Positions 25,755 to 34,610 of a stretch of DNA of 37,563 nucleotides are shown here, in pieces. The translations under genes and the position numbers were made by a program. The DNA lies in the NCBI GenBank assembly GCA_015231865.1, contig JADGAU010000012.1, positions 1 to 37,563 on the forward strand, given 5' to 3'. The notes beneath the pieces are model-generated. The model had not been told where the DNA came from. It saw nothing but the letters and a program-made list of their open reading frames with translations, and searched no databases. Source of the stretch: Gammaproteobacteria bacterium. Its GTDB lineage: Bacteria; Pseudomonadota; Gammaproteobacteria; GRL18. Position 1 is the stretch's first letter, and each line of letters starts with the position of its first letter.

Positions 25755-27140
25755 ATGCAGCATTTTGATTTTATTATTATTGGCTCAGGCCCTGCTGGTC
25801 AAAAAGCAGCTATTCAGGCAGCTAAACTGGGTAAAAAAGTCGCCATCGTTGATAAGAAAATTAATCTTGGCGGTAATTGCCTACATACCGGAACAATACC
25901 CAGCAAAACATTGCGAGAAATTGTTTTATATTTAAGCGGTTATACTCAGCGTGGCTTTTATGGCCAGGGTTATCGATTAAAAGATGATTTAACCATGGAA
26001 GATCTGACACAGCGCTTACATAAAACACTTAAGCGTGAAGCAGAGGTTATTCTACATCAATTGCACCGTAATAATGTCAAAGTTTTCGACGGCATGGCAT
26101 CATTTGAAAATGAAAAAAACATCCAGATAATCGATCCAAAAGGTAAACGAATTCATCTAAGTGCTGATTACTTTTTAATTGCAACCGGCTCTCACCCGCA
26201 TCGGCCAGCAGACTATCCTTTTGATGATAAACAAGTTATTGATAGTGATTCATTATTGGACTTAAACAATCTACCACAGTCTATGACCATTATTGGTGCG
26301 GGTGTGATTGGTGTTGAATATGCTTCAATCTTTAATGCCATGGATGTACAAGTCAATCTAATTGACGGGCGCGATCAATTATTAGGCTTTATGGATAAAG
26401 AATTGACTGATCATCTCGTCCATCAATTACGTGATAATGGCATGTCTATCCGTATGGGTGAGCAAGTAGAAAGTATTGAGAAGCAATCAGATGGCAGCAT
26501 TTTAACCAAACTGGAAAGTGGAAAAAAGTTAATAACAGAAACCGTCTTAGTCGCCGCTGGTCGTTCAGGAAATACCGCTAATTTAGCACTTGAAAATGCT
26601 TCTGTCGGCGTTAATAAAAGACAATTGATAGAAGTTAACGAGAACTACCAATCATCCCAAGCTCATATTTATGCAGCTGGAGATGTGATTGGTTTCCCAA
26701 GTCTTGCTTCTACTTCGATGGAGCAAGGTCGCCAGGTAGCTTGTCATGCTTTTGGTAAAAATTTCTGTAATACATTGGAAAATTTCCCTTTTGGTATTTA
26801 TTCTGTTCCAGAAATGAGCATGGTTGGCATGACAGAAGAACAACTAACCAAAAACAAAGTCCCTTATGAAGTTGGTATCGCCCGCCTGAGGGAAACAGCA
26901 AGAGGTCAAATCATTGGCCTAGAACATGGTTTACTAAAGTTAATTTTCTCTTTGGATACACAGGAACTTTTAGGCGTTCATATTATAGGCGAAGGAGCTA
27001 CCGAGTTAATACATATTGGTCAGGCAGCTCTGGTTTTAAAAGGTGGGTTAAATTATTTTCTGGAAAATACATTTAATTATCCAACTCTTGCAGAAGGCTA
27101 CAAAATGGCCGCACTTGATGCCTGGAATAGGATGAATTAA
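25755..27140 (+). CDS. sthA: Soluble NAD(P)+ transhydrogenase
   Basis: A 461-residue FAD flavoprotein that moves reducing equivalents between NADPH and NAD+. The FAD motif GSGPAG is at residues 10-15. The region homologous to the lipoamide dehydrogenase disulfide reads GGNCLHTGTIPSK: Cys42 is kept but the second Cys is Thr47, the change that marks SthA rather than Lpd. The NAD(P) fold has GAGVIGVEYASIF, and the C-terminal end FNYPTLAEGYKMAALDAWNR is SthA-like. Length equals the family norm. It is monocistronic by spacing (173 bp before, 162 bp after). Confidence 0.93.
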   Translation: MQHFDFIIIGSGPAGQKAAIQAAKLGKKVAIVDKKINLGGNCLHTGTIPSKTLREIVLYLSGYTQRGFYGQGYRLKDDLTMEDLTQRLHKTLKREAEVILHQLHRNNVKVFDGMASFENEKNIQIIDPKGKRIHLSADYFLIATGSHPHRPADYPFDDKQVIDSDSLLDLNNLPQSMTIIGAGVIGVEYASIFNAMDVQVNLIDGRDQLLGFMDKELTDHLVHQLRDNGMSIRMGEQVESIEKQSDGSILTKLESGKKLITETVLVAAGRSGNTANLALENASVGVNKRQLIEVNENYQSSQAHIYAAGDVIGFPSLASTSMEQGRQVACHAFGKNFCNTLENFPFGIYSVPEMSMVGMTEEQLTKNKVPYEVGIARLRETARGQIIGLEHGLLKLIFSLDTQELLGVHIIGEGATELIHIGQAALVLKGGLNYFLENTFNYPTLAEGYKMAALDAWNRMN

Positions 27141-27302
27141 AAACGAATTTGATTTGCACCAAAATTATGCAAACCATTAATTTTTATCGTTCATTTTAAA
27201 AAAATATTCTTTAATATTAAGCTATACTCCTTCCATTCAAACAAATATTGATTTATGGCACTAAATTTGTTTAATTAGTGTTTTTATGAGGAGTAATCGC
27301 TT

Positions 27303-28601
27303 TTGAGTGTTGTCGGTGCAAATTCAATTTTTACGGCCATGAAACAAAATGGGCCTTTTCGTGTCAATGATGATCTATCTTATGGGCATGTTTTTACAGC
27401 GCATTCTCGCAACTGGATCCGAACTTTTTGTCTGGAACCGGTAACGGTAACTAAATACCGGGCGGTTAGAGAACATATTTTTGATTTGCTACAAGTAGAC
27501 AATTATCAGGATATTCCAAAATTATTTGACAAAAAAGTCGATATTATTAAACGTAGCCAACGTGCTTACACCCTGCTTGGAAACCTCTATGGTATCCAGG
27601 GCGATGCCAATGAAATACAAAGTCGAATTAAATCCTATGCCAGCAGTGCCGATGCTGTTATCAGTTATTTAAAAAACAAGGTACTAAATAACCAGTGCTC
27701 TAATATAGAATTAAGTAATGAAATTGAGACCACCCACAATCCTGTTGAATTACTGCTGATCATATTCAATCCTCAATACCATAAAAAGTCACGCTTTGAA
27801 GCGAAGCGAAAACTGGTATTAATGGGGCTAGCGGCATCGATAGATCAGCGTGAACGTGAAACTGATATTGAAAATAAGTTTTCTAATTTCTTAAATTTTC
27901 TCAATCGTTATGTCTGGAGCCCTGCTTTAAAAATTGGTGAATTACAAAATGCTTATCTGCATAGCTTTCATGACTTGGATGAATTTTCTTGTACCAAGGT
28001 CGATATTGTTGAAAATATCCCAGGAAAGCTTGGCGAAAGAGAAAAGTTAACGATGGTTAAGCGCCGTTTATTTCAATTTAATGATAAACATATTCCTGTT
28101 TATGTCACGGTGAGAAAAAAAGACTCTGCTGCTAAAATATTAAAACTGCTTCGTAAGAATGAAAAGAATCCGGCAGTTGCCGTTGATGATGAGCTTGGTC
28201 TTATGGCCGTACTTGACTGTACTGCAGATATTAAGCATTTTGTTAAACATCTGACTAAATCTGCAGTAAAAGCAGATTCTATTATGGTATTGGAAGACAT
28301 AACCGATACTCTAACTGGTGGCTACTACCATGCATCATCGACAGGCAGTAATAGCCATACGCCGATGCTAAAGTTTTTCGCAAGACTGGGTGGTATGCGG
28401 GTTGAATTTATTATTCATACTAATGAAACTTATCTTAACTACCGCTATCAACGTGGTGTGGCACATGATGAATATGAAGTCAGAAGATTATTTGATTCTG
28501 GTGTTGCTGAGTTTTTATTCCCGGAAGATATTTATCAAATTGATATGAGCTATATAAAACAAAGCCAGCTGGATTCTTTTAGGAAAAAAATAGAATCTTA
28601 A
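27303..28601 (+). CDS. Unknown protein with a possible RelA/SpoT-like synthetase fold in its C-terminal half
   Basis: A 432-residue soluble protein. The start is TTG 27303 with GAGGAG 9 nt upstream. The N-terminal half (1-230) is mostly helical and unrecognised. The C-terminal half has a run reminiscent of RelA/SpoT synthetases: VDDELGLMAVLDC near residue 299, an acidic LEDITDTLTGGYYHASSTG near residue 335, LGGMRVEFIIHTNETYL near residue 363, and GVAHDEYEVRR. In RelA these positions are the D-x-x-G-x-R strand, substrate loop, VEIQIRT strand and AH...YK element. The resemblance is by eye and may be coincidental. The gene lies downstream of sthA and is convergent with amrA. Confidence 0.55.
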   Translation: MSVVGANSIFTAMKQNGPFRVNDDLSYGHVFTAHSRNWIRTFCLEPVTVTKYRAVREHIFDLLQVDNYQDIPKLFDKKVDIIKRSQRAYTLLGNLYGIQGDANEIQSRIKSYASSADAVISYLKNKVLNNQCSNIELSNEIETTHNPVELLLIIFNPQYHKKSRFEAKRKLVLMGLAASIDQRERETDIENKFSNFLNFLNRYVWSPALKIGELQNAYLHSFHDLDEFSCTKVDIVENIPGKLGEREKLTMVKRRLFQFNDKHIPVYVTVRKKDSAAKILKLLRKNEKNPAVAVDDELGLMAVLDCTADIKHFVKHLTKSAVKADSIMVLEDITDTLTGGYYHASSTGSNSHTPMLKFFARLGGMRVEFIIHTNETYLNYRYQRGVAHDEYEVRRLFDSGVAEFLFPEDIYQIDMSYIKQSQLDSFRKKIES

Positions 28602-28618
28602 ATTAGAAGTAAGCCAAG

Positions 28619-28636
28619 GTATTGATTATTCAATAC
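28619..28636. terminator. Possible hairpin at the convergent end of the unknown gene and amrA
   Basis: GTATTGA (28619-28625) and TCAATAC (28630-28636) form a perfect 7-bp stem with a 4-nt loop, overlapping the amrA stop codon. The stem lies between two convergent genes. It lacks a T-tract on either side, so terminator activity is doubtful. Confidence 0.3.
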
Positions 28637-29189
28637 TCTCAACCGTATATCGACTGACTTTTATATTATTACTCCAGTGATTAATCGGTAAACCGGCCTT
28701 TTGTTTTAAATGCTTAAGAAAGCTGACTGCATCGGGTAATTGTTCCCATACTGAGGGTAAGAAAGTACCACGTTGACCATTATCTTCTAAAATCAAGCCA
28801 TCTATCCCGGGTCGCATCTGCTGTAATAAATCTTCCTCTGAGGCAAAACTCATGGGTGAGCTTTCACTTAATACCGATAAATGATATTCGAGTAAGCTAA
28901 ATTCAGTTTCACTTAATGAAGGAAAACGCGGATCTGAAAATGCCGCAGCATAGGCATTATGGGCAATATCTTCAGCCAATGGTCGATGCGCAACCAAACT
29001 GCCAATACAACCTCTAAGTTGATGATTAATATTTAGTGTGACAAAAGATGCTCGTTTAGACTGTAATGTTTCTGCATAATTGTTTAGCGTAACCGATAAA
29101 GGTTCATGATTGTCTAAACCATACTTTATTGACTCTTTTGCCAATTGTAATAGCGTATTTCTATCTTGTTCATTAAATTGTATATTCAT
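28626..29189 (-). CDS. amrA: AmmeMemoRadiSam system protein A (AMMECR1 family)
   Basis: A 187-residue protein with the AMMECR1 core: LNINHQLRGCIGSL near residue 45, AYAAAFSDPRFPSLSETEF near residue 75, and GIDGLILEDNGQRGTFLPSVW near residue 130. The molecular function of the family is not established. In bacteria it co-occurs with a MEMO-like protein and a radical SAM enzyme, both of which are encoded nearby. The frame is open to 29378, but that extension is unlike the family, and ATG 29189 gives the normal length. The ribosome-binding site is weak. Confidence 0.9.
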   Translation of the reverse strand: MNIQFNEQDRNTLLQLAKESIKYGLDNHEPLSVTLNNYAETLQSKRASFVTLNINHQLRGCIGSLVAHRPLAEDIAHNAYAAAFSDPRFPSLSETEFSLLEYHLSVLSESSPMSFASEEDLLQQMRPGIDGLILEDNGQRGTFLPSVWEQLPDAVSFLKHLKQKAGLPINHWSNNIKVSRYTVESIE

Positions 29190-29472
29190 TGGGCTTTTGT
29201 CTTTTTTAAATGTTATAACAGTATAAATAAAATTTCTGATTTGTAGAGTAGCTGGTGTTATTTTCTGAGTAATAACTGTTTGCACCCAAAGGGCATAACA
29301 AGTTGGATAAATGCATGAACTATTTGTTCCTCTGTAACATACTATAGTAATGTTATAGACATTGCTATAAATGTACAAAGCTAGTTTTATTTCTCAGAAA
29401 ATAAACCCAGCTACTCATAACATGTACTGAAATATAGGAATTAGAAAGCTTAATACAACAACAGGTCATCAA

Positions 29473-29820
29473 ATGGACATAATTAACTCACTTAACTTTT
29501 ACTCCTTCAATACTGGACTTTCAAATTGGCTTTGGTCACATAAACAAATGATAGTCACTTCATGGATTGCCGTTTTACTGGTCTTATATGGCGATGAGCT
29601 CAATAAACTACTAAAACGTATTATGCGTCCCTATCATTATTTACTACGAATGCTTTCATTTGTTGTACTATGTACAGTTGGTTATGGATTTATTGCCATT
29701 TATTCTGAAATTGGAGTTAATCAATTATTAAGCTTTGTTCATCGCCATTGGTTTGCCGGAATTGTCATATTCATCTACCTTCTACTTGGTTTTTTAGCCG
29801 AACGAAAACATCAGGCATAA
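29473..29820 (+). CDS. DUF3392 family membrane protein
   Basis: A 115-residue protein with about three membrane helices (about 27-43, 60-80, 90-109). The sequence pattern WLWSHKQMIVTSWIAVLLVL and a cytoplasmic positively charged loop (LLKRIMRPYHYLLR) fit DUF3392, a small gammaproteobacterial family of unknown function. AGG lies about 9 nt before the ATG. It sits between amrA and amrB on the opposite strand and need not be related to them. Confidence 0.7.
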   Translation: MDIINSLNFYSFNTGLSNWLWSHKQMIVTSWIAVLLVLYGDELNKLLKRIMRPYHYLLRMLSFVVLCTVGYGFIAIYSEIGVNQLLSFVHRHWFAGIVIFIYLLLGFLAERKHQA

Positions 29821-29837
29821 ATTTTAATGAGAATTGT

Positions 29838-29865
29838 TTGCATTTTTAAAAATAAGGACTATACT
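29838..29865 (+). promoter_or_regulatory. Sigma-70-like promoter before the 23-codon ORF
   Basis: TTGCAT (29838-29843) and TATACT (29860-29865) are separated by 16 bp, a good match to -35 and -10 elements. The predicted start lies about 70 nt upstream of the small ORF at 29943. No other plus-strand gene follows closely, which supports that ORF being real. Confidence 0.45.
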
Positions 29866-29942
29866 TATTCCTGAGTGAATTACTAAGTTATTTTCAGCTA
29901 TAATTCCTCATTATCTTTTATAACTTTTGTAAGGAGAAAGTT

Positions 29943-30014
29943 ATGTTTGGAATTATCGTATTAATAGCACTTTACACAACAGCTGTTATGTATTTATATG
30001 AAAAAGTTAAGTAA
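29943..30014 (+). CDS. Very small (23-residue) single-pass membrane peptide
   Basis: ATG 29943 opens a 23-codon frame encoding a hydrophobic stretch (FGIIVLIALYTTAVMYLY) and a basic end (EKVK). AAGGAG lies about 7 nt upstream, one of the strongest ribosome-binding sites in the window, and a sigma-70-like promoter is present at 29838-29865. Function unknown; size and topology resemble small membrane regulators or accessory subunits. It is convergent with amrB. Confidence 0.55.
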   Translation: MFGIIVLIALYTTAVMYLYEKVK

Positions 30015-30090
30015 GACAATGATTATGCCATATTCAATTTAGTCTGGGCCTGATTACAATAGATTTCTAAACGGGTCCATAAACTAATTT

Positions 30091-30885
30091 TCAATAGATA
30101 GCCCACGAGCCATAACCAACCACTCTCTGCTTATCACCAGCAGTATCGCCGGAATTACGACAATCTAATTGATTAATATCCAGAGAATGATTTTCACAAC
30201 TATGCAACATTCCTGTTAATGGCATGACGCCGCAGGCATCATAATGATCCAATTGAGTAAATTTTTTATTCATAATTAAATCTGCAGTACGTTGATCTTT
30301 TTCCTGTGCCTGTTGATAATTAAGAAAATGACTTAAATCTGTACTTATCACCAATAAGTCGTTAGGATTATTAATATAGCGGTCAATTAACTGACTACTC
30401 ACATGATAGGGTGTTTGACCAACGACAATAGGAACTAATGTAAAGTCGTTTAAAACTGTTTGCAAAAAAGGTAACTGGACTTCAAGACTATGTTCTTTGA
30501 CATGAGCCTGATCCGATTTAAGTACCCGGTTTTGCTGGTGTAAAGCAGTAATTTCATCTGTATCTAATGCAATTTCGCCAAGCGGTGTTACAAACGTATT
30601 TACTTCAGGTGCTGCCATACCATTAAAAGCAACATGGTGACTTGGTCCCAATAAAATAACTCTTTTTATTTGCTGTTTATGTGCTGATAGAAGCTGGTAA
30701 GCATAAGCTGCCGTTAATCCCGAATAAATATACCCGGCATGTGGAACAATTATAGCAATAGGCTTATTAGCTGAAATATTTTCCGGTTCGACCTGATGAA
30801 GAAAATCATTTATCATCTGCTCTAAAGTAGATACATTATCTGGATAAAAAGTACCGGCAACTGCAGCAGGACGACAAGTTTTCAT
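30091..30885 (-). CDS. amrB: AmmeMemoRadiSam system protein B (MEMO family)
   Basis: A 264-residue protein of the MEMO1-like family. It starts CRPAAVAGTFYPDN and has IAIIVPHAGYIYSG near residue 44, VILLGPSHHVAFNG near residue 76, LEVQLPFLQTVL near residue 133, and ISTDLSHFLNYQQA near residue 180. The conserved His and Asp positions are those that form a metal-binding pocket in the fold, which is related to class III extradiol dioxygenases. Its biochemical role in bacteria is not settled. It is divergent from amrS, 82 bp apart, and shares the intergenic region that contains the heptamer repeat. Confidence 0.93.
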   Translation of the reverse strand: MKTCRPAAVAGTFYPDNVSTLEQMINDFLHQVEPENISANKPIAIIVPHAGYIYSGLTAAYAYQLLSAHKQQIKRVILLGPSHHVAFNGMAAPEVNTFVTPLGEIALDTDEITALHQQNRVLKSDQAHVKEHSLEVQLPFLQTVLNDFTLVPIVVGQTPYHVSSQLIDRYINNPNDLLVISTDLSHFLNYQQAQEKDQRTADLIMNKKFTQLDHYDACGVMPLTGMLHSCENHSLDINQLDCRNSGDTAGDKQRVVGYGSWAIY

Positions 30886-30923
30886 ATTATGCTCCTTGAG
30901 AAAAATAGTATAAACTTCTTATG

Positions 30924-30960
30924 ACTGACAACTGACAACTGACAACTGACAACTGACAAC
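30924..30960 (+). repeat. Tandem repeat of the heptamer ACTGACA
   Basis: Five exact copies of ACTGACA (30924-30958) plus two bases lie between divergent amrB and amrS and end 7 bp before the amrS ATG. No Shine-Dalgarno is visible for amrS; the repeat occupies its place. Such short tandem repeats can change copy number by slippage and so alter promoter or leader spacing. Confidence 0.9.
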
Positions 30961-30967
30961 TCTGATT

Positions 30968-32020
30968 ATGGCAGATTCCAGCTCTAATTCAATTTGCAAA
31001 ACTAAATACTGGCATAAAATTGATGCCTCTGATAAAAACTCACGTGTGCAATGTGACTTATGTCCACGATTTTGCCAGATCCCTGAAGGTCATCGAGGAC
31101 TCTGTTATATCAGAGCAAATGAGCAACAACAGATAGTCATGACCTCTTATGGCCGCTCCAGTGGTTTTGCTGTTGATCCCATTGAAAAAAAACCATTAAA
31201 TCATTTTTATCCGGGCTCATCTATTTATTCATTTGGTACAGCAGGCTGCAATTTAACCTGTAAATTTTGCCAAAACTGGGACATTAGTAAATCCAGACAA
31301 ATGGATAAATTAATGTCCCATGCATCCCCTGAGCAAATTGCGGTTAACGCTAAAGCCAGAAATTGCAGCAGTGTTGCATACACTTATAATGATCCCATTA
31401 TTTTTCATGAATATGCAATTGATGTGGCCGCCGCCTGTCGCGAGCAAGGTTTAAAATCGGTAGCAGTGACTGCCGGTTATATCTGCCCTGAACCCAGGCA
31501 GGAATTTTTTGCGCAGATGGATGCAGTAAATATTGACTTAAAAGCTTTTAGTGAAAACTTTTATCAAAAAATGACCGGCAGTCATTTACACAATGTCTTA
31601 GAAACCATTGAATATATTCACCATGAAACGAAGAACTGGATGGAACTGACCACCTTATTAATTCCTGATCTTAACGATAGTGATCAAGAAATTCATGACA
31701 TGTGCGACTGGATTATTGACCATATTGGTGCTGATGTACCCATTCATTTTAGTGCCTTTCATCCCACTTATAAATTAACCGATAAACCCGGAACACCCTT
31801 AGCGACACTTCTTAGAGCCAGAAAAATTGCACTGGATGCGGGCCTTCATTATGTTTATACCGGTAATGTGCATCATTCTGAATCAGCAAGCACCTGGTGT
31901 CACCAATGTGGTCATTTGTTAATTGAACGAGACTGGTATCAATTAGGAGAATTTGGACTCACGCCTGATGGACAATGTCTCAATTGCGGCACAATTTGCT
32001 CGGGTCACTTTAGCCTTTAA
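30968..32020 (+). CDS. amrS: AmmeMemoRadiSam system radical SAM enzyme
   Basis: A 350-residue radical SAM protein. The 4Fe-4S/SAM motif is CNLTCKFC, with Cys94, Cys98 and Cys101. The N-terminal CDLCPRFCQIPEGHRGLC and the C-terminal CHQCGH and CLNCGTIC are extra Cys clusters, common in this family, that may bind metal. SVAYTYNDPIIFHEYAIDVA and VNIDLKAFSENFYQKMTG match activating-enzyme-like relatives. The substrate is not known. With amrA and amrB nearby, the complete triad is present. The start ATG 30968 is the only sensible one but lacks a ribosome-binding site. Confidence 0.93.
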   Translation: MADSSSNSICKTKYWHKIDASDKNSRVQCDLCPRFCQIPEGHRGLCYIRANEQQQIVMTSYGRSSGFAVDPIEKKPLNHFYPGSSIYSFGTAGCNLTCKFCQNWDISKSRQMDKLMSHASPEQIAVNAKARNCSSVAYTYNDPIIFHEYAIDVAAACREQGLKSVAVTAGYICPEPRQEFFAQMDAVNIDLKAFSENFYQKMTGSHLHNVLETIEYIHHETKNWMELTTLLIPDLNDSDQEIHDMCDWIIDHIGADVPIHFSAFHPTYKLTDKPGTPLATLLRARKIALDAGLHYVYTGNVHHSESASTWCHQCGHLLIERDWYQLGEFGLTPDGQCLNCGTICSGHFSL

Positions 32021-32144
32021 TTTGCAACTTGTGTAAATGCCTAAACCCAAGTCAGTCATTTATCGCCAATGAGTGTCTGTTCACCGCACCGACCAACAAA
32101 CGATTACCCACTTCTAAGGCAAATCTTTTTCATAGTTTTGGTGT

Positions 32145-34610
32145 TTATGACGTTATACGGTGCTCAAGGGGAATGATAAATCTAAAAACAGCGCCACCAT
32201 CTGGGTGGTTTTCTGCCCAGATTTTTCCCTGATGTATTTCGATGATTTGTTTTGCAATAGCCAGCCCTAAACCAGTACCTTGAGTGGTTCCTACAATCAA
32301 ATTTTCTCCTTGCTCAAAGGTTTCGAAGATGGAATTAAAGTTATCATTATAAATACCTTCTCCATAATCTCTGATAGAAACTTCAATAGCTGGTAAATCA
32401 TTATGTTGCGTATGGCTAGATTTGATATCGATAGTTTGTCCGGAAGCGGAGAATTTAATGGCATTAGAGAGTAGCTTATCAATGACTTCACTAATATGGC
32501 TGATATCTAAATCTGCCTGATCGTTGTCACAGGTTTCAAGCACCACACCAACGCCTTTATTATTAAGTTCTTTTTGATATTTAGCAATGCTATCCTTAAT
32601 AATTTTTGTTGTTGAAAATGATATAATTTTTAAAGACTTTTTATCAGATTCTAAGGTACTGACCTCAATAATATCATTAAGCAATTTCATCAACCGCTCA
32701 GCACTTTGATTAATATTAGAAAAGAATCGAGTATTTTTTTCAATCGTTGATTTTTCAACCCTATTCAAGCCCATGCTCGAATAGGATAAAATACCATGCA
32801 TTGGCGTTCTAAGTTCATGACTCATATTTTGTAAAAATCGTGTTTTTATCTGATTGGCTTTTTCCGACTGCTCTTTTGCTAGTTGTGTTTCTTTTAAGGC
32901 TTGCTCCAGCTCAAGTGTGCGTTCTAGAATCTTATTTTCAAGCTGTTCGGCATTATTAGATAACAATTCCAGCACCTTAACCTCTTCTGTTACATCGGTA
33001 CGAATAGAAGTATAACCACTATGTTCATTTTCACGATTATATAAAGGTACAATCGTGGTATCGACCCAATAAAAGCTGCCATCTTTGGCTCGATTTCTGA
33101 TCTGATCCTGCCAAAGTTTATCGCTCTTTACTTGACAATACATATTACGCCAATAATCTTTATTGCAATAGTCTGAACTTAAAATCCGATGGTTTTGACC
33201 CAGCAATTCTTCTTTGCTATAACCACTAATTTCACAAAACTTTTCATTAACATAAGTAATATTTCCTTCCAGGTCAGTCATAGAAATAATTGCATGGTGA
33301 TCCATGGCATCTTTTTGTGCCTGCAGTTGAAGTTGTGCTAACTTAATATCTGAGATATCAACTCTAATCGCAATGTATTCAACTATATTCCTGTCTCTAT
33401 CCAGAATGGGTTTAATAAATGAACGGACCCAATAGCAGGAACCATTTTTGGTCTTATTTTTAATCTCACCCTGCCAGGACTGTTTTAAACGGCAGATACT
33501 ATGCCATAGATCCTGATAAGTTTCCTGAGATGTATCTGGATGGCTAATGATATTATGATTTTGACCAATTAATTCTTCTCTGCTATAACCTGAAATGCGA
33601 CAAAACGCATCATTCACATAGGTAATGATGCCCTCAGAATCAGTTTTTGAAACAATGGCACTTTCATCAACAGCATCTTTATATTCATTAAGAATTTTAA
33701 ACTGTTCAATTTTCTCTAGTTCATGTTTGCGGAAAATGGTCCAGAACTCTGTTTTAAATAAAATTTCATCTTCAGTATAAGGCTTGCTGATAATATCTTT
33801 CACACCCGACTTGTGACTTATTTTTAGCATTTTGGGGCTAAAACTTTCTGATAGCACAAGTACCGGAATTTTTAATAATTGATTAATTTTATTATCGTGA
33901 TTAACTAGAAATTTCAGCCTGTTGTCATCTTCAACAACCATATCAATGAATAGCAGATCAACATCTTTTTCATTAAAGATATCCATGATATTGTCTTTAT
34001 GACTGGTGACGACTAATTCATACTCTTTATCTTTATAAATATCGAGAAATCGTTGTCGTTCCTCTTTTGAGTCTGATACCAGGAGAATATTATAGGAACA
34101 CTTTTTATCAAGTTTTGCTTTTGATTTAACACTGACATCCAAAGTATAAGAAAATTGCTGATCATTTATTGCCTCAAAACGATATGTAATGGCATCACTT
34201 ATTTTTGCAATTTCATAAGTACCAACACCACCGCCTTTGGCATGTGTGTTTTTACCACTTCGTCTTAACTCTCTATATTTTTTCTTAATGGATTTTTGAT
34301 CTAAAGATTGAACCTCTTTAAGCCTAGGTTCCAGTTTTTCTTTATCTCCTTTAGAAACGATATTAGAACTGCTAATTAAATAATCATCATTATGCAGCTT
34401 AAAGACCCTCAGTGTTCCTACCGGAGCTAAGTCATTTGATAAACTATTTTCTTTTTGGCAATACTTCATGATGTTCTGGCACACCTCAATCACAATTGTT
34501 GAGATATTAGCCATCATCACAGGGTGGGCAATATTATTTTCCAGGACATCCATATACAATGTCAGTTGCCGTTGGGTTATTTCACCCTGATACGAGATAA
34601 TTTCTTCCAT
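32145..34610 (-). CDS. Soluble hybrid kinase: SiaB-like kinase domain-REC-PAS-PAS-HisKA-HATPase
   Basis: An 821-residue protein with no membrane helix. Residues 1-165 resemble the SiaB/DUF6272 kinase domain (ISYQGEITQRQL, VIEVCQNIMKYC, then GGGVGTYEIAKISD). REC is about 172-295 with LLFIDMVV and ISKPYTEDE. Two PAS domains follow (about 318-435 and 440-560), each with GYSxEELxGQNH. The HisKA acceptor is His598 (SHELRTPMHG). The HATPase has LLSNAIKFS, DYGEGI and GTGLGLAIA. SiaB of Pseudomonas is a serine kinase controlling c-di-GMP output; a fusion to a histidine kinase is unusual. No SiaC or SiaD partner is visible. Domain order is seen directly; the SiaB assignment is by motif. Confidence 0.85.
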   Translation of the reverse strand: MEEIISYQGEITQRQLTLYMDVLENNIAHPVMMANISTIVIEVCQNIMKYCQKENSLSNDLAPVGTLRVFKLHNDDYLISSSNIVSKGDKEKLEPRLKEVQSLDQKSIKKKYRELRRSGKNTHAKGGGVGTYEIAKISDAITYRFEAINDQQFSYTLDVSVKSKAKLDKKCSYNILLVSDSKEERQRFLDIYKDKEYELVVTSHKDNIMDIFNEKDVDLLFIDMVVEDDNRLKFLVNHDNKINQLLKIPVLVLSESFSPKMLKISHKSGVKDIISKPYTEDEILFKTEFWTIFRKHELEKIEQFKILNEYKDAVDESAIVSKTDSEGIITYVNDAFCRISGYSREELIGQNHNIISHPDTSQETYQDLWHSICRLKQSWQGEIKNKTKNGSCYWVRSFIKPILDRDRNIVEYIAIRVDISDIKLAQLQLQAQKDAMDHHAIISMTDLEGNITYVNEKFCEISGYSKEELLGQNHRILSSDYCNKDYWRNMYCQVKSDKLWQDQIRNRAKDGSFYWVDTTIVPLYNRENEHSGYTSIRTDVTEEVKVLELLSNNAEQLENKILERTLELEQALKETQLAKEQSEKANQIKTRFLQNMSHELRTPMHGILSYSSMGLNRVEKSTIEKNTRFFSNINQSAERLMKLLNDIIEVSTLESDKKSLKIISFSTTKIIKDSIAKYQKELNNKGVGVVLETCDNDQADLDISHISEVIDKLLSNAIKFSASGQTIDIKSSHTQHNDLPAIEVSIRDYGEGIYNDNFNSIFETFEQGENLIVGTTQGTGLGLAIAKQIIEIHQGKIWAENHPDGGAVFRFIIPLEHRITS

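Noticed and set aside
25755-27140. Dihydrolipoamide dehydrogenase
   Set aside because: The second redox Cys is Thr47 and the C-terminus is SthA-like; no pyruvate dehydrogenase genes nearby.
29190-29378. N-terminal extension of the AMMECR1 protein
   Set aside because: The 63 extra residues are Cys/Tyr-rich and unlike the family; ATG 29189 gives the usual length.
30924-30960. CRISPR array
   Set aside because: The units are only 7 bp, directly adjacent with no spacers, and no cas genes are present.
32029-32232. Plus-strand ORF after amrS
   Set aside because: It overlaps the 3' end of the hybrid kinase on the other strand, has no family resemblance and a GTG-type start without ribosome-binding site.
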